Positions 1 to 8,391 of a stretch of 64,000 nucleotides of DNA are shown here, in pieces. The notes beneath the pieces were generated by a model. The model saw only the letters and a list, made by a program, of their open reading frames with translations. It searched no databases and had not been told where the DNA came from. The stretch is from Streptomyces sp. H27-C3 (GTDB lineage Bacteria > Actinomycetota > Actinomycetes > Streptomycetales > Streptomycetaceae): the NCBI RefSeq assembly GCF_030063415.1, contig NZ_JASITA010000007.1, positions 1-64,000 on the forward strand, written 5' to 3'. A program made the translations under genes and the position numbers. Each line of letters opens with the position of its first letter. The stretch's first letter is position 1.

Positions 1-164
1 CCCCCGCCCGCACCCGCCCAACTCCGCCGCCCTGCACAAAATTCACCCTCCTTCCGCGCGCGGCAGTACCGCTTTCGGGTCCGGCTCGTTGAGCACTCCG
101 GACGCCCCGGCTCCGGCCCGCACACGCAGGCGCGCCGGCCCCGCACGCACCCGAAGGACCCCGC

Positions 165-1670
165 ATGAGTACGCCGCCGCCCCCCGGCACCGCCATCCCG
201 CCCCTCGCAGGCGGCGTGGACGGGCCCACCGCCCTGCGGCCGCTGCTCGCCACCGTCCTCGACGCACTCCACGAAGGCGCCGTCGCCCGCGGCGGACCAC
301 TGCCCGCGGGCGGCCCCGACGCCGTCGCGAAACGACTGCGCGACGCCGTCGGGCCCGTCATCCCCGCCCACGGCAGCGGCGCGGAAGAGGCCCTGCACAC
401 CCTCGTCCGCGCCCTCGCGGAAGGCGCCGCCGACCCGGCCGACCCGCGGTGCGCAGCCCACCTGCACTGCCCGCCGCTCGCCGTCGCCACGGCCGCCGAC
501 CTCGCCGCGTCCGCGCTCAACCAGTCGATGGACTCCTGGGATCAGGCTCCCGCCGCCTCCGCGCTGGAGGCCGCCGTCACCCAGGCCGTTGCCGCCGAGG
601 TCTACCCGGGGACAGCAGCCGCAACAGGCACCGCATCAGCCCCCACAACGGATTTCAACACCACCCTCACCGCACCCGCCACCCCCGACGCCCTCGTCAC
701 CACCGGCGGTACCGAGTCCAACCAGCTCGCCCTCCTCCTCGCCAGAGAGCGCCACGGCGCCGTACAGCTCATCTGCGGCGCCAACGCCCACCACTCCCTG
801 CGCCGCGCCGCCTGGCTCCTCGGCCTCCCCGAACCCGTCACCGTCCCCGCCCCCTCCGGTGTGATCGACCTCGTCGCCCTCGATGAAGCCCTCACCGATC
901 TGCACCACCCTCGGCTCGTGGCCGCTACCGCGGGCACCACCGACACGGGCCGCATCGACCCGATCCCCGAGATCGCCGACCTCTGCGCACGACACAACGC
1001 CGAGCTGCACATCGACGCCGCGTACGGCGGCCCTCTGCTCTTCAGCGACAGGCATCGCGGCGCCCTCGACGGTTTGGACCGCGCCCACTCAGTCACCCTG
1101 GACCTGCATAAACTCGGCTGGCAGCCGGTCGCCGCCGGGCTCCTCGTCGTACCCGACAGGCGCCTCATCGACGTACTGCGACACCAGGCCGACTATCTCA
1201 ACGCCGAGGACGACACCGAAGCCGGCCTGCCCGACCTCCTCGGCCGGTCACTGCGCACGACCCGTCGCCCCGACATCCTCAAAGTCGCGGCGACCCTCAG
1301 AGCCCTGGGCCGCAGCGGTCTCGGCGACCTGGTCGACCGCACCCTCGCCGCCGCCCGGGAACTCGCCGACCTGGTCGAGAAGAGCCCGCACCTGGAACTC
1401 TACGAACGCCCCGCGCTCTCCACGGTGCTGTTCCGCCCGGCCCCCGATGCGGCCACGGCATCCCACACCGCCACCGCCGCTGCCGCCGCCGGCTCCGACG
1501 AGACCGTCGCCGACATCCGCCGCACCCTCCTCACCGAAGGCCGGGCCGTCCTCGGGCGGGCCCGCATCGACGGCCGCCTCTGGCTCAAAGCCACCCTGCT
1601 CAATCCCCACACCACAACCAGCGACCTCGAAGCACTCCTGAACCTCCTGGAAGGCCGTACTCACCGATGA
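165..1670 (+). CDS. PLP-dependent amino-acid decarboxylase, L-2,4-diaminobutyrate / lysine decarboxylase type
   Basis: This is a 501-residue group II pyridoxal-phosphate decarboxylase. I see the family's AHLHCPP motif near residues 97-103, WDQAP at about 125-129, the aspartate that contacts the pyridine nitrogen in HIDAAYGG (D284), and the cofactor lysine in DLHK (K316). The N-terminal motifs look more like rhizobactin/schizokinen-type diaminobutyrate decarboxylases (RhbB) than the shorter DesA lysine decarboxylase, but substrate cannot be fixed by eye. It would make 1,3-diaminopropane or cadaverine in the cytoplasm. The stop overlaps the next start by 4 bp (ATGA), so it is translationally coupled to the flavin monooxygenase, and together they would give an N-hydroxy-diamine siderophore precursor. 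No acyltransferase or IucA/IucC synthetase is in view; those could lie upstream of the window. I found no DmdR-like iron box in the 164 bp before the start. Confidence 0.85.
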   Translation: MSTPPPPGTAIPPLAGGVDGPTALRPLLATVLDALHEGAVARGGPLPAGGPDAVAKRLRDAVGPVIPAHGSGAEEALHTLVRALAEGAADPADPRCAAHLHCPPLAVATAADLAASALNQSMDSWDQAPAASALEAAVTQAVAAEVYPGTAAATGTASAPTTDFNTTLTAPATPDALVTTGGTESNQLALLLARERHGAVQLICGANAHHSLRRAAWLLGLPEPVTVPAPSGVIDLVALDEALTDLHHPRLVAATAGTTDTGRIDPIPEIADLCARHNAELHIDAAYGGPLLFSDRHRGALDGLDRAHSVTLDLHKLGWQPVAAGLLVVPDRRLIDVLRHQADYLNAEDDTEAGLPDLLGRSLRTTRRPDILKVAATLRALGRSGLGDLVDRTLAAARELADLVEKSPHLELYERPALSTVLFRPAPDAATASHTATAAAAAGSDETVADIRRTLLTEGRAVLGRARIDGRLWLKATLLNPHTTTSDLEALLNLLEGRTHR

Positions 1671-3079
1671 CCGTCCCCCAGTCCCCAGAGCCCGAACACC
1701 CCCACGACCTGGTGGGCATCGGCATCGGCCCGTTCAACCTCTCCCTCGCCGCGCTCGCGGACGGCATCCACGGCGGTATCACCTCCGCCTTCTACGAGCA
1801 GCGCCCCGCCTTCCACTGGCACCCCGGCCTGCTCATCGAAGGCGCCACCCTCCAAGTCCCCTTCCTGGCAGACCTGGTGACGCTCGCCGACCCCGCGAGT
1901 CCCTGGTCGTTCCTCAACTACCTGCGCACCCGCGAACGGCTCTTCCCCTTCTACTTCGCCGAGCGCTTCCACATCCAGCGCGCCGAATACGACGCGTACT
2001 GCCGCTGGGTCAGCACCAACCTGCCCGGACTCCACTTCGGCCATCAGGTCGACGCGGTCCGCTGGAACCCCGAACGTGCCGCCTTCGAAGTCGACTTCAC
2101 CCAACTCGACGCCGACGGGGAAGCCGAAGCCCTCGGCCGCGCGTACGCCCGCAACATCGCCGTCGGCGTGGGCACCGAGCCGTACATCCCCGAACCGCTC
2201 AGGCCTCTCGCCGAGGCCCCGACCGTCCCGGTCATCCACTCCGGCGCATACCTGGACCACCGCGAACGCCTCCTCGGCGCCGAGCACATCACCGTCATCG
2301 GCTCCGGCCAGTCCGGCGCGGAGGTCTTCCTCGACCTGCTGCGCGCCCGCCCCGCAGGCCGCGAAAAGATCACCTGGCTCGCCCGCAGCGAGGCCTTCGC
2401 CCCCATGGAGTACTCCAAGCTCGGTTTGGAACACTTCACGCCCGACTACAGCCGCTACTTCCACGCGCTGCCCGAGCCCGTACGCGACGAGCTCGTGCCC
2501 CGTCAGTGGCAGCTGCACAAGGGCATCGACGCCGACACCATCACCGCCATCCACGACGAGCTCTACCGGCGCACGATCCACGGCGGCTGGCCCGACGCCG
2601 TCATGACCCCCGGCGTCTCCGTCCGTACGGCGGGCCGCGTCGCCACCACCAAGGTCGAACTCCACCTGGAACACATCCAGCAGGGCACCCGCTCCCGGCT
2701 CACCACCGACGCGGTCGTTCTCGCCACCGGCTACCGCGAGCGCCCCCTCGGGCAACTCCTCGCGGGCCTCGACCCGTACATCCGGCGCGACGCCCGGGAA
2801 CGCCCTCGCGTCGACGAGCGCTTCCGGCTGATGCTCGACGCCTCCGTCACCGGGTCGGTGTACGTGCAGAACGCCGAGCAGTACACCCACGGCGTCGGCG
2901 CCCCCGACCTGGGACTGGCCGCCTGGCGCAGCGCGATCATCCTCAACTCGCTCACCGGCACGGAGGCCTACCCCATGCCGTGCCGGACGGCGTTCACCAG
3001 CTTCGGCCTGGAATCCCGGGAGGCGCCCAGGGTCCCGTCCCAGCAGCCGGAGCTGACACCGCTGGCGCAGGGGAACTGA
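1667..3079 (+). CDS. L-lysine/diamine N-hydroxylase (flavin N-monooxygenase of siderophore biosynthesis)
   Basis: This 470-residue protein is a class B flavin-dependent N-hydroxylating monooxygenase (IucD/DesB/RhbE family). The FAD-binding glycine motif GIGPFN lies at residues ~17-22, the NADPH motif IGSGQSG near 210, and the ATGY motif of the family near 355. It adds a hydroxyl to a primary amine using FAD, NADPH and O2, the step that makes hydroxamate iron ligands. The start is fixed by the 4-bp overlap with the decarboxylase, which suggests the substrate is that enzyme's diamine product, or the free amino acid. It is full length for the family. The stop is followed at once by a GC-rich palindromic repeat and the truncated end of a nucleotidase gene, so whatever followed these two genes may have been lost or never present. 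Confidence 0.9.
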   Translation: MTVPQSPEPEHPHDLVGIGIGPFNLSLAALADGIHGGITSAFYEQRPAFHWHPGLLIEGATLQVPFLADLVTLADPASPWSFLNYLRTRERLFPFYFAERFHIQRAEYDAYCRWVSTNLPGLHFGHQVDAVRWNPERAAFEVDFTQLDADGEAEALGRAYARNIAVGVGTEPYIPEPLRPLAEAPTVPVIHSGAYLDHRERLLGAEHITVIGSGQSGAEVFLDLLRARPAGREKITWLARSEAFAPMEYSKLGLEHFTPDYSRYFHALPEPVRDELVPRQWQLHKGIDADTITAIHDELYRRTIHGGWPDAVMTPGVSVRTAGRVATTKVELHLEHIQQGTRSRLTTDAVVLATGYRERPLGQLLAGLDPYIRRDARERPRVDERFRLMLDASVTGSVYVQNAEQYTHGVGAPDLGLAAWRSAIILNSLTGTEAYPMPCRTAFTSFGLESREAPRVPSQQPELTPLAQGN

Positions 3080-3112
3080 GCGGGAGTGCGGGTGCGGATG
3101 CCTGCGGCGGGC

Positions 3113-3316
3113 TTGTTCCCCTCCCCGCCCCTTCCCGGCTGTGACCCTTCGCGGCTGTCGCCGCGTGGGGGCTCCGCCCCAGACCCCGGTCCTCAAACGC
3201 CGGACGGGCTGAGAGTTTCCGGATGCCGCGCACATTCGGCCCGTCCGGCGATCGAGGACACGCCCGAAGGACGTCCGGGGTCCGGGGCCTGCCCCGGCTT
3301 CGGGAAGGAGCGGGTC
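3113..3316. repeat. GC-rich intergenic palindromic repeat, copy A
   Basis: About 200 bp with nested inverted repeats. GCCGGACGGGCTGA (3199-3212) faces TCGGCCCGTCCGGC (3236-3249), one mismatch. It also has a CCCCTCCCCGCCCC tract and a GGGGCTCCGCCCC-type hairpin. The same motifs recur near 27.3-27.5 kb and 31.6-31.7 kb. The right end coincides with the point where the nucleotidase gene stops matching its family, so the repeat may have been a recombination site. Confidence 0.7.
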
Positions 3317-3737
3317 CGATCGCGTTCATGGACTGCGCCATCGGATGCACCGGACCGTGCTTCGCGGTGATCGGTTCGACCTTGGCGTAGTAGTACGACA
3401 GCTGGGTGCCCTGGATGGTGTCGCCCGCGTCGATCAGCAGAGTGTTGCGCCGGCCCTTGTCCTTGCGGACCTGCTCGACGAGCGTGGAGATCTTCGCGAG
3501 GCCCACATTGTTGTGGTCCTTGTCGTCGAACTCCTTGTCCGTGAAGTAGTCCCAGTTGAAGACATTGCCGTGCAGGTCGGTGGTGCCCATGACAGTGAAG
3601 GAGTACCGCTTCGGGGGACGCCCGTGCCCGTGCCCGTGCCCGTGGGCCTTGGCGGGGGCGACGGCGCTTCCCGCGACGGCCACACCGGCCCCGGCGGCGG
3701 CCGAGCGGCCCAGGAACGTCCTACGGTTCAGCGGCAT
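3316..3737 (-). pseudogene. Truncated Tat-exported metallophosphatase / 5'-nucleotidase
   Basis: The start at 3737 has a good ribosome site (GAGGAGA) and a twin-arginine signal (RRTFLG, then a hydrophobic Ala/Gly stretch). A HGHGHGHG run follows, then the first calcineurin-type metal motifs: TDLHGN and LIDAGD. The reading frame is recognisable as a 2',3'-cyclic-nucleotide phosphodiesterase/5'-nucleotidase up to SMNAIG, where family members continue with a segment leading to GNHE. Here the sequence instead runs into repeat copy A and stays open as junk to 2994. Only about 140 of roughly 600 residues remain, so the GNHE metal ligands and the whole C-terminal substrate domain are missing. The gene should be non-functional, though a small secreted fragment could still be made. 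The siderophore pair now occupies the place where the rest of the gene would be. Confidence 0.85.
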
Positions 3738-3890
3738 GCTGCTGTCTCCTCGGTTCACTGAGAGACGTCCCATGAGACGTCGTTGCGCAACGCGCGTAGA
3801 TTCTGACCCGGGAGCCACACAGGACAACACCCCCTAGGGGTTTCGATCTGATGACTGCCACTTGTCCGACCCGGGTGCGACAGTGGCTGA

Positions 3891-4604
3891 GTGACCGACG
3901 AACCGAACACCGCAGCCCCCTACGGCACCCCCGACGCACCCCGCCTCGCGGTGCAGGGCGAGGCGCGCCTCGAATTCGACCCGGAAATCGCCACTATCGG
4001 CATCACCGTCAGCGCTCGCGGTACAGACCGGCGCACCGCGCTCGAAGACCTGACCCGACGCAACACCCTGGTGCTCGACCTCATCAAAACCTACGGCGAA
4101 GTCGTGGAAAAGCTGGAGACCGGCTCCTTCTCCATCGGCCCCGAGCTGACCAAACACGGCCGCGGCGAGCGCGTCCGCGCCTACCACGGCCATGTCTACG
4201 TCACCGCGGTCCTCACCGACTTCACCGCGCTCGGCGAGCTCACCACCCGCGTCGCCGACCTCGAACTCACCCGGATCGACGGACCCTGGTGGAGCCTGCG
4301 CCTCGAATCGCCCGCATACGGCGAAGTCCGCCGCCAAGCAGTGAAGGAAGCCGTCAAACGTGCTCGCGAATATGCGGACGCGCTCGGCACTGATCTCGCC
4401 GCCCTGGTCGAACTGGCGGACCCGGGGGCGGAAGAAGCGCACCCCGTCCACGCCGACTTCAAGATGGGCTTCGCGGGCCGTTCACGCTCTGCGGCCGGCC
4501 CGGAAATGGCGGAGGACGCCCCCTCACTGGACCTCGAACCCCAACGTCAGGCCGTCCACGCCCTGGTGAACGCACGGTTCATCATGAACCGGCCCCAGCT
4601 CTGA
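3891..4604 (+). CDS. SIMPL-domain (DUF541) protein
   Basis: This 237-residue protein has the SIMPL/DUF541 pattern: an opening VQGEARLEFDPE strand, VSARGTDRRTA, and alternating strands and helices through about residue 165. The C-terminal quarter is looser. Proteins of this family form ring-like oligomers and are often exported, but this one has no obvious signal peptide, so a cytoplasmic location is likely. The molecular function is not known. The GTG start at 3891 has no clear ribosome site, so the message may be leaderless. It is followed by a strong hairpin terminator before pyk, which makes it a single-gene unit. Confidence 0.75.
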   Translation: MTDEPNTAAPYGTPDAPRLAVQGEARLEFDPEIATIGITVSARGTDRRTALEDLTRRNTLVLDLIKTYGEVVEKLETGSFSIGPELTKHGRGERVRAYHGHVYVTAVLTDFTALGELTTRVADLELTRIDGPWWSLRLESPAYGEVRRQAVKEAVKRAREYADALGTDLAALVELADPGAEEAHPVHADFKMGFAGRSRSAAGPEMAEDAPSLDLEPQRQAVHALVNARFIMNRPQL

Positions 4605-4642
4605 CCCGATGCCTCGCCACTCCAGCGGGGAACTCACGCGAC

Positions 4643-4670
4643 GGCGCTCTGAATTGCTCATCAGAGCGCC
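4643..4670. terminator. Hairpin terminator between SIMPL gene and pyk
   Basis: Perfect 10-bp inverted repeat GGCGCTCTGA / TCAGAGCGCC with an 8-nt loop, 38 bp after the SIMPL stop codon. There is no long T-run, which is usual for Streptomyces terminators. Confidence 0.75.
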
Positions 4671-4761
4671 CCCGCGCACAATTCAACACTTGTCAATAAC
4701 CTTTCACTCAGAGGTTGTTGAGTAGTCATGCTCGGCCAATTCTCTACTCGTCGGTAAGGTT

Positions 4762-4773
4762 TAGGCTCGACTC
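4762..4773 (+). promoter_or_regulatory. Putative leaderless promoter -10 of pyk
   Basis: TAGGCT at 4762-4767 ends six bases before the pyk ATG, the spacing expected if transcription starts at the A of the start codon. No ribosome site precedes the ATG. A -35 match is weak, so this rests on the -10 and its spacing, which are repeated at uvrB. Confidence 0.4.
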
Positions 4774-6207
4774 ATGCGCCGAGCAAAGATCGTCTGTACC
4801 CTGGGGCCCGCCACCGACACATACGACCAGATCAAGGCACTGGTCGAAGCCGGAATGGACGTCGCCCGGTTCAACCTCAGCCACGGCACCTACGCCGAGC
4901 ACGAGGAGCGCTACGAGCACGTACGCCAAGCTTCCGAGGAGACCGGCCGCAGCGTCGGCGTGCTCGCCGACCTTCAAGGCCCGAAGATCCGCCTCGGACG
5001 CTTCCGCGAAGGCCCTGTACTGCTTGAACGGGGCGACGAGTTCACCATCACCGTCGAACCCATTGAAGGCGACCGCAACGCCTGCGGCACCACCTACGAG
5101 GGCCTCGCCGACGACGTCACCACCGGCGAACTCATCCTCATCGACGACGGCAAGGTCGCCCTCGAAGTCACCGCAGTGGAAGGCCCCCACGTCCGTACCA
5201 CCGTGGTCGAGGGCGGCATGGTCTCCGACCACAAAGGACTCAACCTCCCCGGCGTCGCCGTCTCCGTTCCCGCCCTTTCCGGGAAGGACATCGACGACCT
5301 TCGCTGGGCCCTGCGGATCGGCGCGGACATCATCGCCCTCTCCTTCGTGCGCAGTGGACGCGACATCGAGGACGTCCACCGCATCATGAAGGAGGAGGGC
5401 CGCCGCCTCCCCGTCATCGCGAAGATCGAAAAGCCGCAGGCCGTCGAGAACATCGACGACATCGTCGCGGCCTTCGACGGCATCATGGTCGCCCGCGGCG
5501 ACCTCGGCGTGGAAATGCCGCTGGAGCAGGTCCCGATCGTCCAGAAGCGCGCCATCAAACTCGCCAAGCGCAACGCCAAGCCGGTCATCGTCGCCACCCA
5601 GATGCTCGACTCGATGATCGAGAACTCCCGCCCCACCCGCGCCGAAGCCTCCGACGTCGCCAACGCCGTCATCGACGGCACCGACGCGGTGATGCTCTCC
5701 GGCGAGACCAGCGTCGGCAAGTACCCCGTAGAAACGGTCAGGACGATGGGCCGCATCGTCGAAGCCGCCGAGGAGGACATCCTCGCCAAGGGCCTCCCGC
5801 CCCTCACCGAACGCAGCAAGCCCCGCACCCAGGGCGGAGCCGTGGCCCGCGCCGCAGCGGAGATGGGCGACTTCCTGGGGGCCAAGTTCCTCGTCGCCTT
5901 CACCCAGTCCGGCGACACGGTCAAGCGCCTCTCCCGCTACCGCTCACCCATCCCGCTGCTCGCCTTCACCCCCGACCCGGCGACCCGCTCGCAGCTCAAC
6001 CTCACCTGGGGAGTCGAGACCTTCCTCGGCCCGCACGTCGAATCCACCGACGCGATGGTCGCCCAGGTCGACGAACTGCTCCTGAAGATCGGCCGCTGCC
6101 AGAAGGGCGACGTCGTGGTCATCACCGCCGGTTCCCCGCCCGGGGTGGCCGGCTCGACCAACCTGGTCCGCATCCACCACATCGGCGAGGACGACGTTCC
6201 GAAGTAG
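4774..6207 (+). CDS. pyk: Pyruvate kinase
   Basis: This 477-residue protein is a complete pyruvate kinase, which converts phosphoenolpyruvate and ADP to pyruvate and ATP as the last step of glycolysis. It opens with RRAKIVCTLGPA, carries the active-site signature VIAKIEKPQ (catalytic K217), then GDLGVE and the MLDSM / RPTRAE stretch that forms the metal and substrate pocket, and ends in the allosteric C domain. Length and motifs are ordinary. It has no Shine-Dalgarno sequence and appears to be translated from a leaderless message. It lies alone between a terminator and a decayed gene. Confidence 0.97.
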   Translation: MRRAKIVCTLGPATDTYDQIKALVEAGMDVARFNLSHGTYAEHEERYEHVRQASEETGRSVGVLADLQGPKIRLGRFREGPVLLERGDEFTITVEPIEGDRNACGTTYEGLADDVTTGELILIDDGKVALEVTAVEGPHVRTTVVEGGMVSDHKGLNLPGVAVSVPALSGKDIDDLRWALRIGADIIALSFVRSGRDIEDVHRIMKEEGRRLPVIAKIEKPQAVENIDDIVAAFDGIMVARGDLGVEMPLEQVPIVQKRAIKLAKRNAKPVIVATQMLDSMIENSRPTRAEASDVANAVIDGTDAVMLSGETSVGKYPVETVRTMGRIVEAAEEDILAKGLPPLTERSKPRTQGGAVARAAAEMGDFLGAKFLVAFTQSGDTVKRLSRYRSPIPLLAFTPDPATRSQLNLTWGVETFLGPHVESTDAMVAQVDELLLKIGRCQKGDVVVITAGSPPGVAGSTNLVRIHHIGEDDVPK

Positions 6208-6215
6208 GAGTCGCG

Positions 6216-6718
6216 TCAGTACTTCGGCCCGACGTGAGCGTCCATCAACGCGACGGACGCCCGTCGGGGCGACGGAGATGTTGTAGAGCTTCCCGTGCCG
6301 GGTGCAGTGCTTCCACTCGACGCCGAGCTTGTCGAGGGGGTCCGTGTAGAGCTGCCGGATGTCATCCGAGACATTGGTGAACCAGTACCGCGGGTACTCG
6401 TACCGCTTCCGCTCGCCGTCCACGACGCGGGTCGTCCAGTTCATGTTCCGACATCCGTCGGAGTGGATGAGCCCCCGGACGAACTCCCATGGGTGCGCGT
6501 CCACGATCTTCTGCTGCCAGGGTTCGAGCGCGATCTCCCGGTCGTGCTTCTTGCCGGGCCCGACCGGGGCATTCCCCACGCCTGGAACGGTCCATGTGTA
6601 ACCAGTACGAGACGGTGCCAGCCGGTACGTTCAACTGCCGTGCGACGTCCGCGTTCTTTGAACCGGATCGGAGGAGAGCGAGCGCCTTGTGGCGTACCTC
6701 TATGGCATGGAAGTACAT
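6216..6718 (-). pseudogene. Decayed HTH / LAGLIDADG-type protein gene
   Basis: Two pieces of one gene family are visible on the minus strand. The first (6718 to about 6580) encodes a helix-turn-helix: MYFHAIEVRHKALALLRSG, then NADVARQLNVPAGTVSYW. The second (about 6575 to 6216), in another frame, encodes the C-terminal part: GPGKKHDREIALEPWQQ, then LIHSDGCRNMNW and KRYEYPRYWF. In intact Streptomyces relatives, as I remember them, these ends flank a LAGLIDADG-like core containing GLYLGDGH, which is deleted here. Near the end an extra C (GCCCCGACGG where GCCCGACGG would read on) shifts the frame. Removing it restores a tail ending DAHVGPKY and a TGA at 6216-6218. So it has at least two lesions. 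It lies directly downstream of a tRNA gene on the same strand, separated by the tRNA terminator. Confidence 0.75.
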
Positions 6719-6754
6719 GCTGCAACTCTGCGTGACGCTTGCTTGCAGTGCGTG

Positions 6755-6791
6755 AAAAAAAGCGGATGTTCACGAGAACGTGAACATCCGC
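6755..6791 (-). terminator. Rho-independent terminator of tRNA-Leu
   Basis: Perfect 13-bp stem GCGGATGTTCACG / CGTGAACATCCGC with a 4-nt loop, followed on the minus strand by seven T residues (6761-6755). It begins 15 bp past the tRNA 3' end. Confidence 0.92.
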
Positions 6792-6805
6792 TTCTGCGAT
6801 AAAAG

Positions 6806-6889
6806 TGCCCGGTGTGGGATTCGAACCCACATGCCCTAAGGGCACGGCATTTTGAGTGCCGCGAGTCTGACCAGTTCCTCCAACCGGGC
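6806..6889 (-). tRNA. tRNA-Leu (anticodon CAA)
   Basis: An 84-nt class II tRNA. The acceptor GCCCGGT pairs with ACCGGGC, the anticodon loop CTCAAAA sits in a CGGCA/TGCCG stem, it has a long variable arm, and the T-arm contains GTTCGAATCC. The anticodon CAA reads UUG. The CCA end is not encoded. A possible -10 (TACACT) lies about 22 bp upstream. Confidence 0.97.
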
Positions 6890-6986
6890 AAGGTAGGGAG
6901 CTGTCGAGCAGTGTACCGGGTCACCACCTGCGGTTGCAGCTAGGTAGGCTCAGGGTGCAGCACCTGCCCTGTAACGAGGAGTCCCC

Positions 6987-7637
6987 GTGACCACCCCCGA
7001 GTCGCCCCAGCCCGTCGCCGACGACGACAAGTCGCACGTACCGCCGCTGACGACCCGTGTCGTCATCGCCGAGGACGAGGCCCTCATCCGCCTCGACCTC
7101 AAAGAGATGCTGGAGGAAGAGGGCTACTCGGTCGTCGGCGAGGCCGGAGACGGGCAGCGGGCCGTCGAGCTCGCTCGTGAGCACCGGCCCGACCTGGTCA
7201 TCCTCGATGTGAAGATGCCCGTCCTGGACGGCATCTCCGCGGCCGAGCAGATCACCGCGGAGTCCATCGCTCCGGTGCTGATGCTGACCGCGTTCTCGCA
7301 GCGTGATCTTGTCGAGCGGGCGCGGGACGCGGGCGCGATGGCGTATCTGGTGAAGCCGTTCAGCAAGAGTGACGTCGTACCGGCCATCGAGATGGCGGTG
7401 TCGCGGTTCACGGAGCTGAAGGCGCTGGAGACCGAGGTCGCGGACCTGACGCTGCGGCTGGAGACGCGGAAGCTGGTGGACCGGGCCAAGTCGGTGCTGC
7501 AGACGCAGTACGGGCTGACCGAGCCGGCCGCGTTCCGGTGGATCCAGAAGACGTCGATGGACCGCAGGCTGTCGATGCAGCAGGTCGCGGAGGCGGTCAT
7601 CGAGGACGCCGAGGAGAAGAAGGCCGCGAAGGGCTGA
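6987..7637 (+). CDS. ANTAR-domain response regulator (PdtaR-like)
   Basis: This 216-residue protein has a receiver domain (residues ~23-140) with acidic pocket EDE, phospho-acceptor D74 in LDVKMP and the conserved K123 in VKPF. A coiled linker follows, then a C-terminal ANTAR domain (~145-205) that binds paired RNA hairpins and prevents transcription termination. It is the Streptomyces counterpart of mycobacterial PdtaR, which is controlled by the histidine kinase PdtaS; no kinase gene is adjacent here, which is also normal for PdtaR. The GTG start at 6987 has a clear GAGGAG ribosome site. I found no obvious paired-hexaloop ANTAR target in its own leader. Confidence 0.92.
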   Translation: MTTPESPQPVADDDKSHVPPLTTRVVIAEDEALIRLDLKEMLEEEGYSVVGEAGDGQRAVELAREHRPDLVILDVKMPVLDGISAAEQITAESIAPVLMLTAFSQRDLVERARDAGAMAYLVKPFSKSDVVPAIEMAVSRFTELKALETEVADLTLRLETRKLVDRAKSVLQTQYGLTEPAAFRWIQKTSMDRRLSMQQVAEAVIEDAEEKKAAKG

Positions 7638-7674
7638 CGGCCCTGGCCGGTACGAGACGTACGTACGGAGAGTG

Positions 7675-8391
7675 TCAGTCCTCGCCGAGGTACGCCTTGC
7701 GGACGGACTCGTCGTGCAGGAGGTGCCGGCCCGTGCCGGAGAGCACGATCTTGCCGATCTCCATGACATGGCCTTCATCGGCGAGCGACAGCGCGGCCTG
7801 GGCGTTCTGCTCGACGAGCAGGATCGTCGTGCCTTCGGCCTTGAGGCTGACGATGGTCTCCATGATCTTCTGCATCATGATCGGGGAGAGGCCCATGGAG
7901 GGCTCGTCGAGCATGAGCAGTTTCGGCCGGGACATCAGGGCGCGGCCCATGGCGAGCATTTGCTGTTCGCCGCCGGAGAGGGTGCCCGAAGCTTGCTTAC
8001 GGCGCTCTCCCAGGATCGGGAAGAGGTCGTAGGCCCGCTGGATGTCCTTCTCGATGCCCGCCTTGTCGGTGCGGAGGAACGCGCCCAGTTGGAGGTTCTC
8101 CGCGATGGTGAGGCGGGGGAAGATGTGGCGTCCCTCGGGGGAGTGCGCGAGCCCGAGTGCCACGATCTTGTGGGCGGGCACGCCGTTGAGGGGCTTGCCC
8201 TCGAAGGTGATTTTCCCGCTGAGGGGCTTGAGGAGCCCCGAGAGGGTGCGCAGGGTGGTCGTCTTGCCGGCGCCGTTGGTGCCGATGAGCGTGACGACCT
8301 GGCCGGCTTCGACGCTGAAGGAGATTCCCTTGACGGCTTCGATCTTGCCGTAGGCGACCTTGAGGTCTTCGACCTCGAGAAGTGCGGTCAC
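7675..8391 (-). CDS. livF: Branched-chain amino-acid ABC transporter, ATP-binding protein LivF
   Basis: This 238-residue ATPase subunit has Walker A GTNGAGKTT near residues 38-46, signature LSGGEQQM near 140, and Walker B MLDEPSMGLSP. The short length and the LLVEQN segment are typical of LivF, which powers HAAT-family import of leucine, isoleucine and valine, or related amides. Its start overlaps the livG stop by 4 bp, so the last two genes of the livKHMGF series are translationally coupled. Confidence 0.95.
   Translation of the reverse strand: MTALLEVEDLKVAYGKIEAVKGISFSVEAGQVVTLIGTNGAGKTTTLRTLSGLLKPLSGKITFEGKPLNGVPAHKIVALGLAHSPEGRHIFPRLTIAENLQLGAFLRTDKAGIEKDIQRAYDLFPILGERRKQASGTLSGGEQQMLAMGRALMSRPKLLMLDEPSMGLSPIMMQKIMETIVSLKAEGTTILLVEQNAQAALSLADEGHVMEIGKIVLSGTGRHLLHDESVRKAYLGED

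Noticed and set aside
3619..3660. HGHGHGHG run as a possible metal-chelating exported peptide gene.
   Set aside because: It lies just after the Tat signal in the truncated nucleotidase and is a common spacer in that family.
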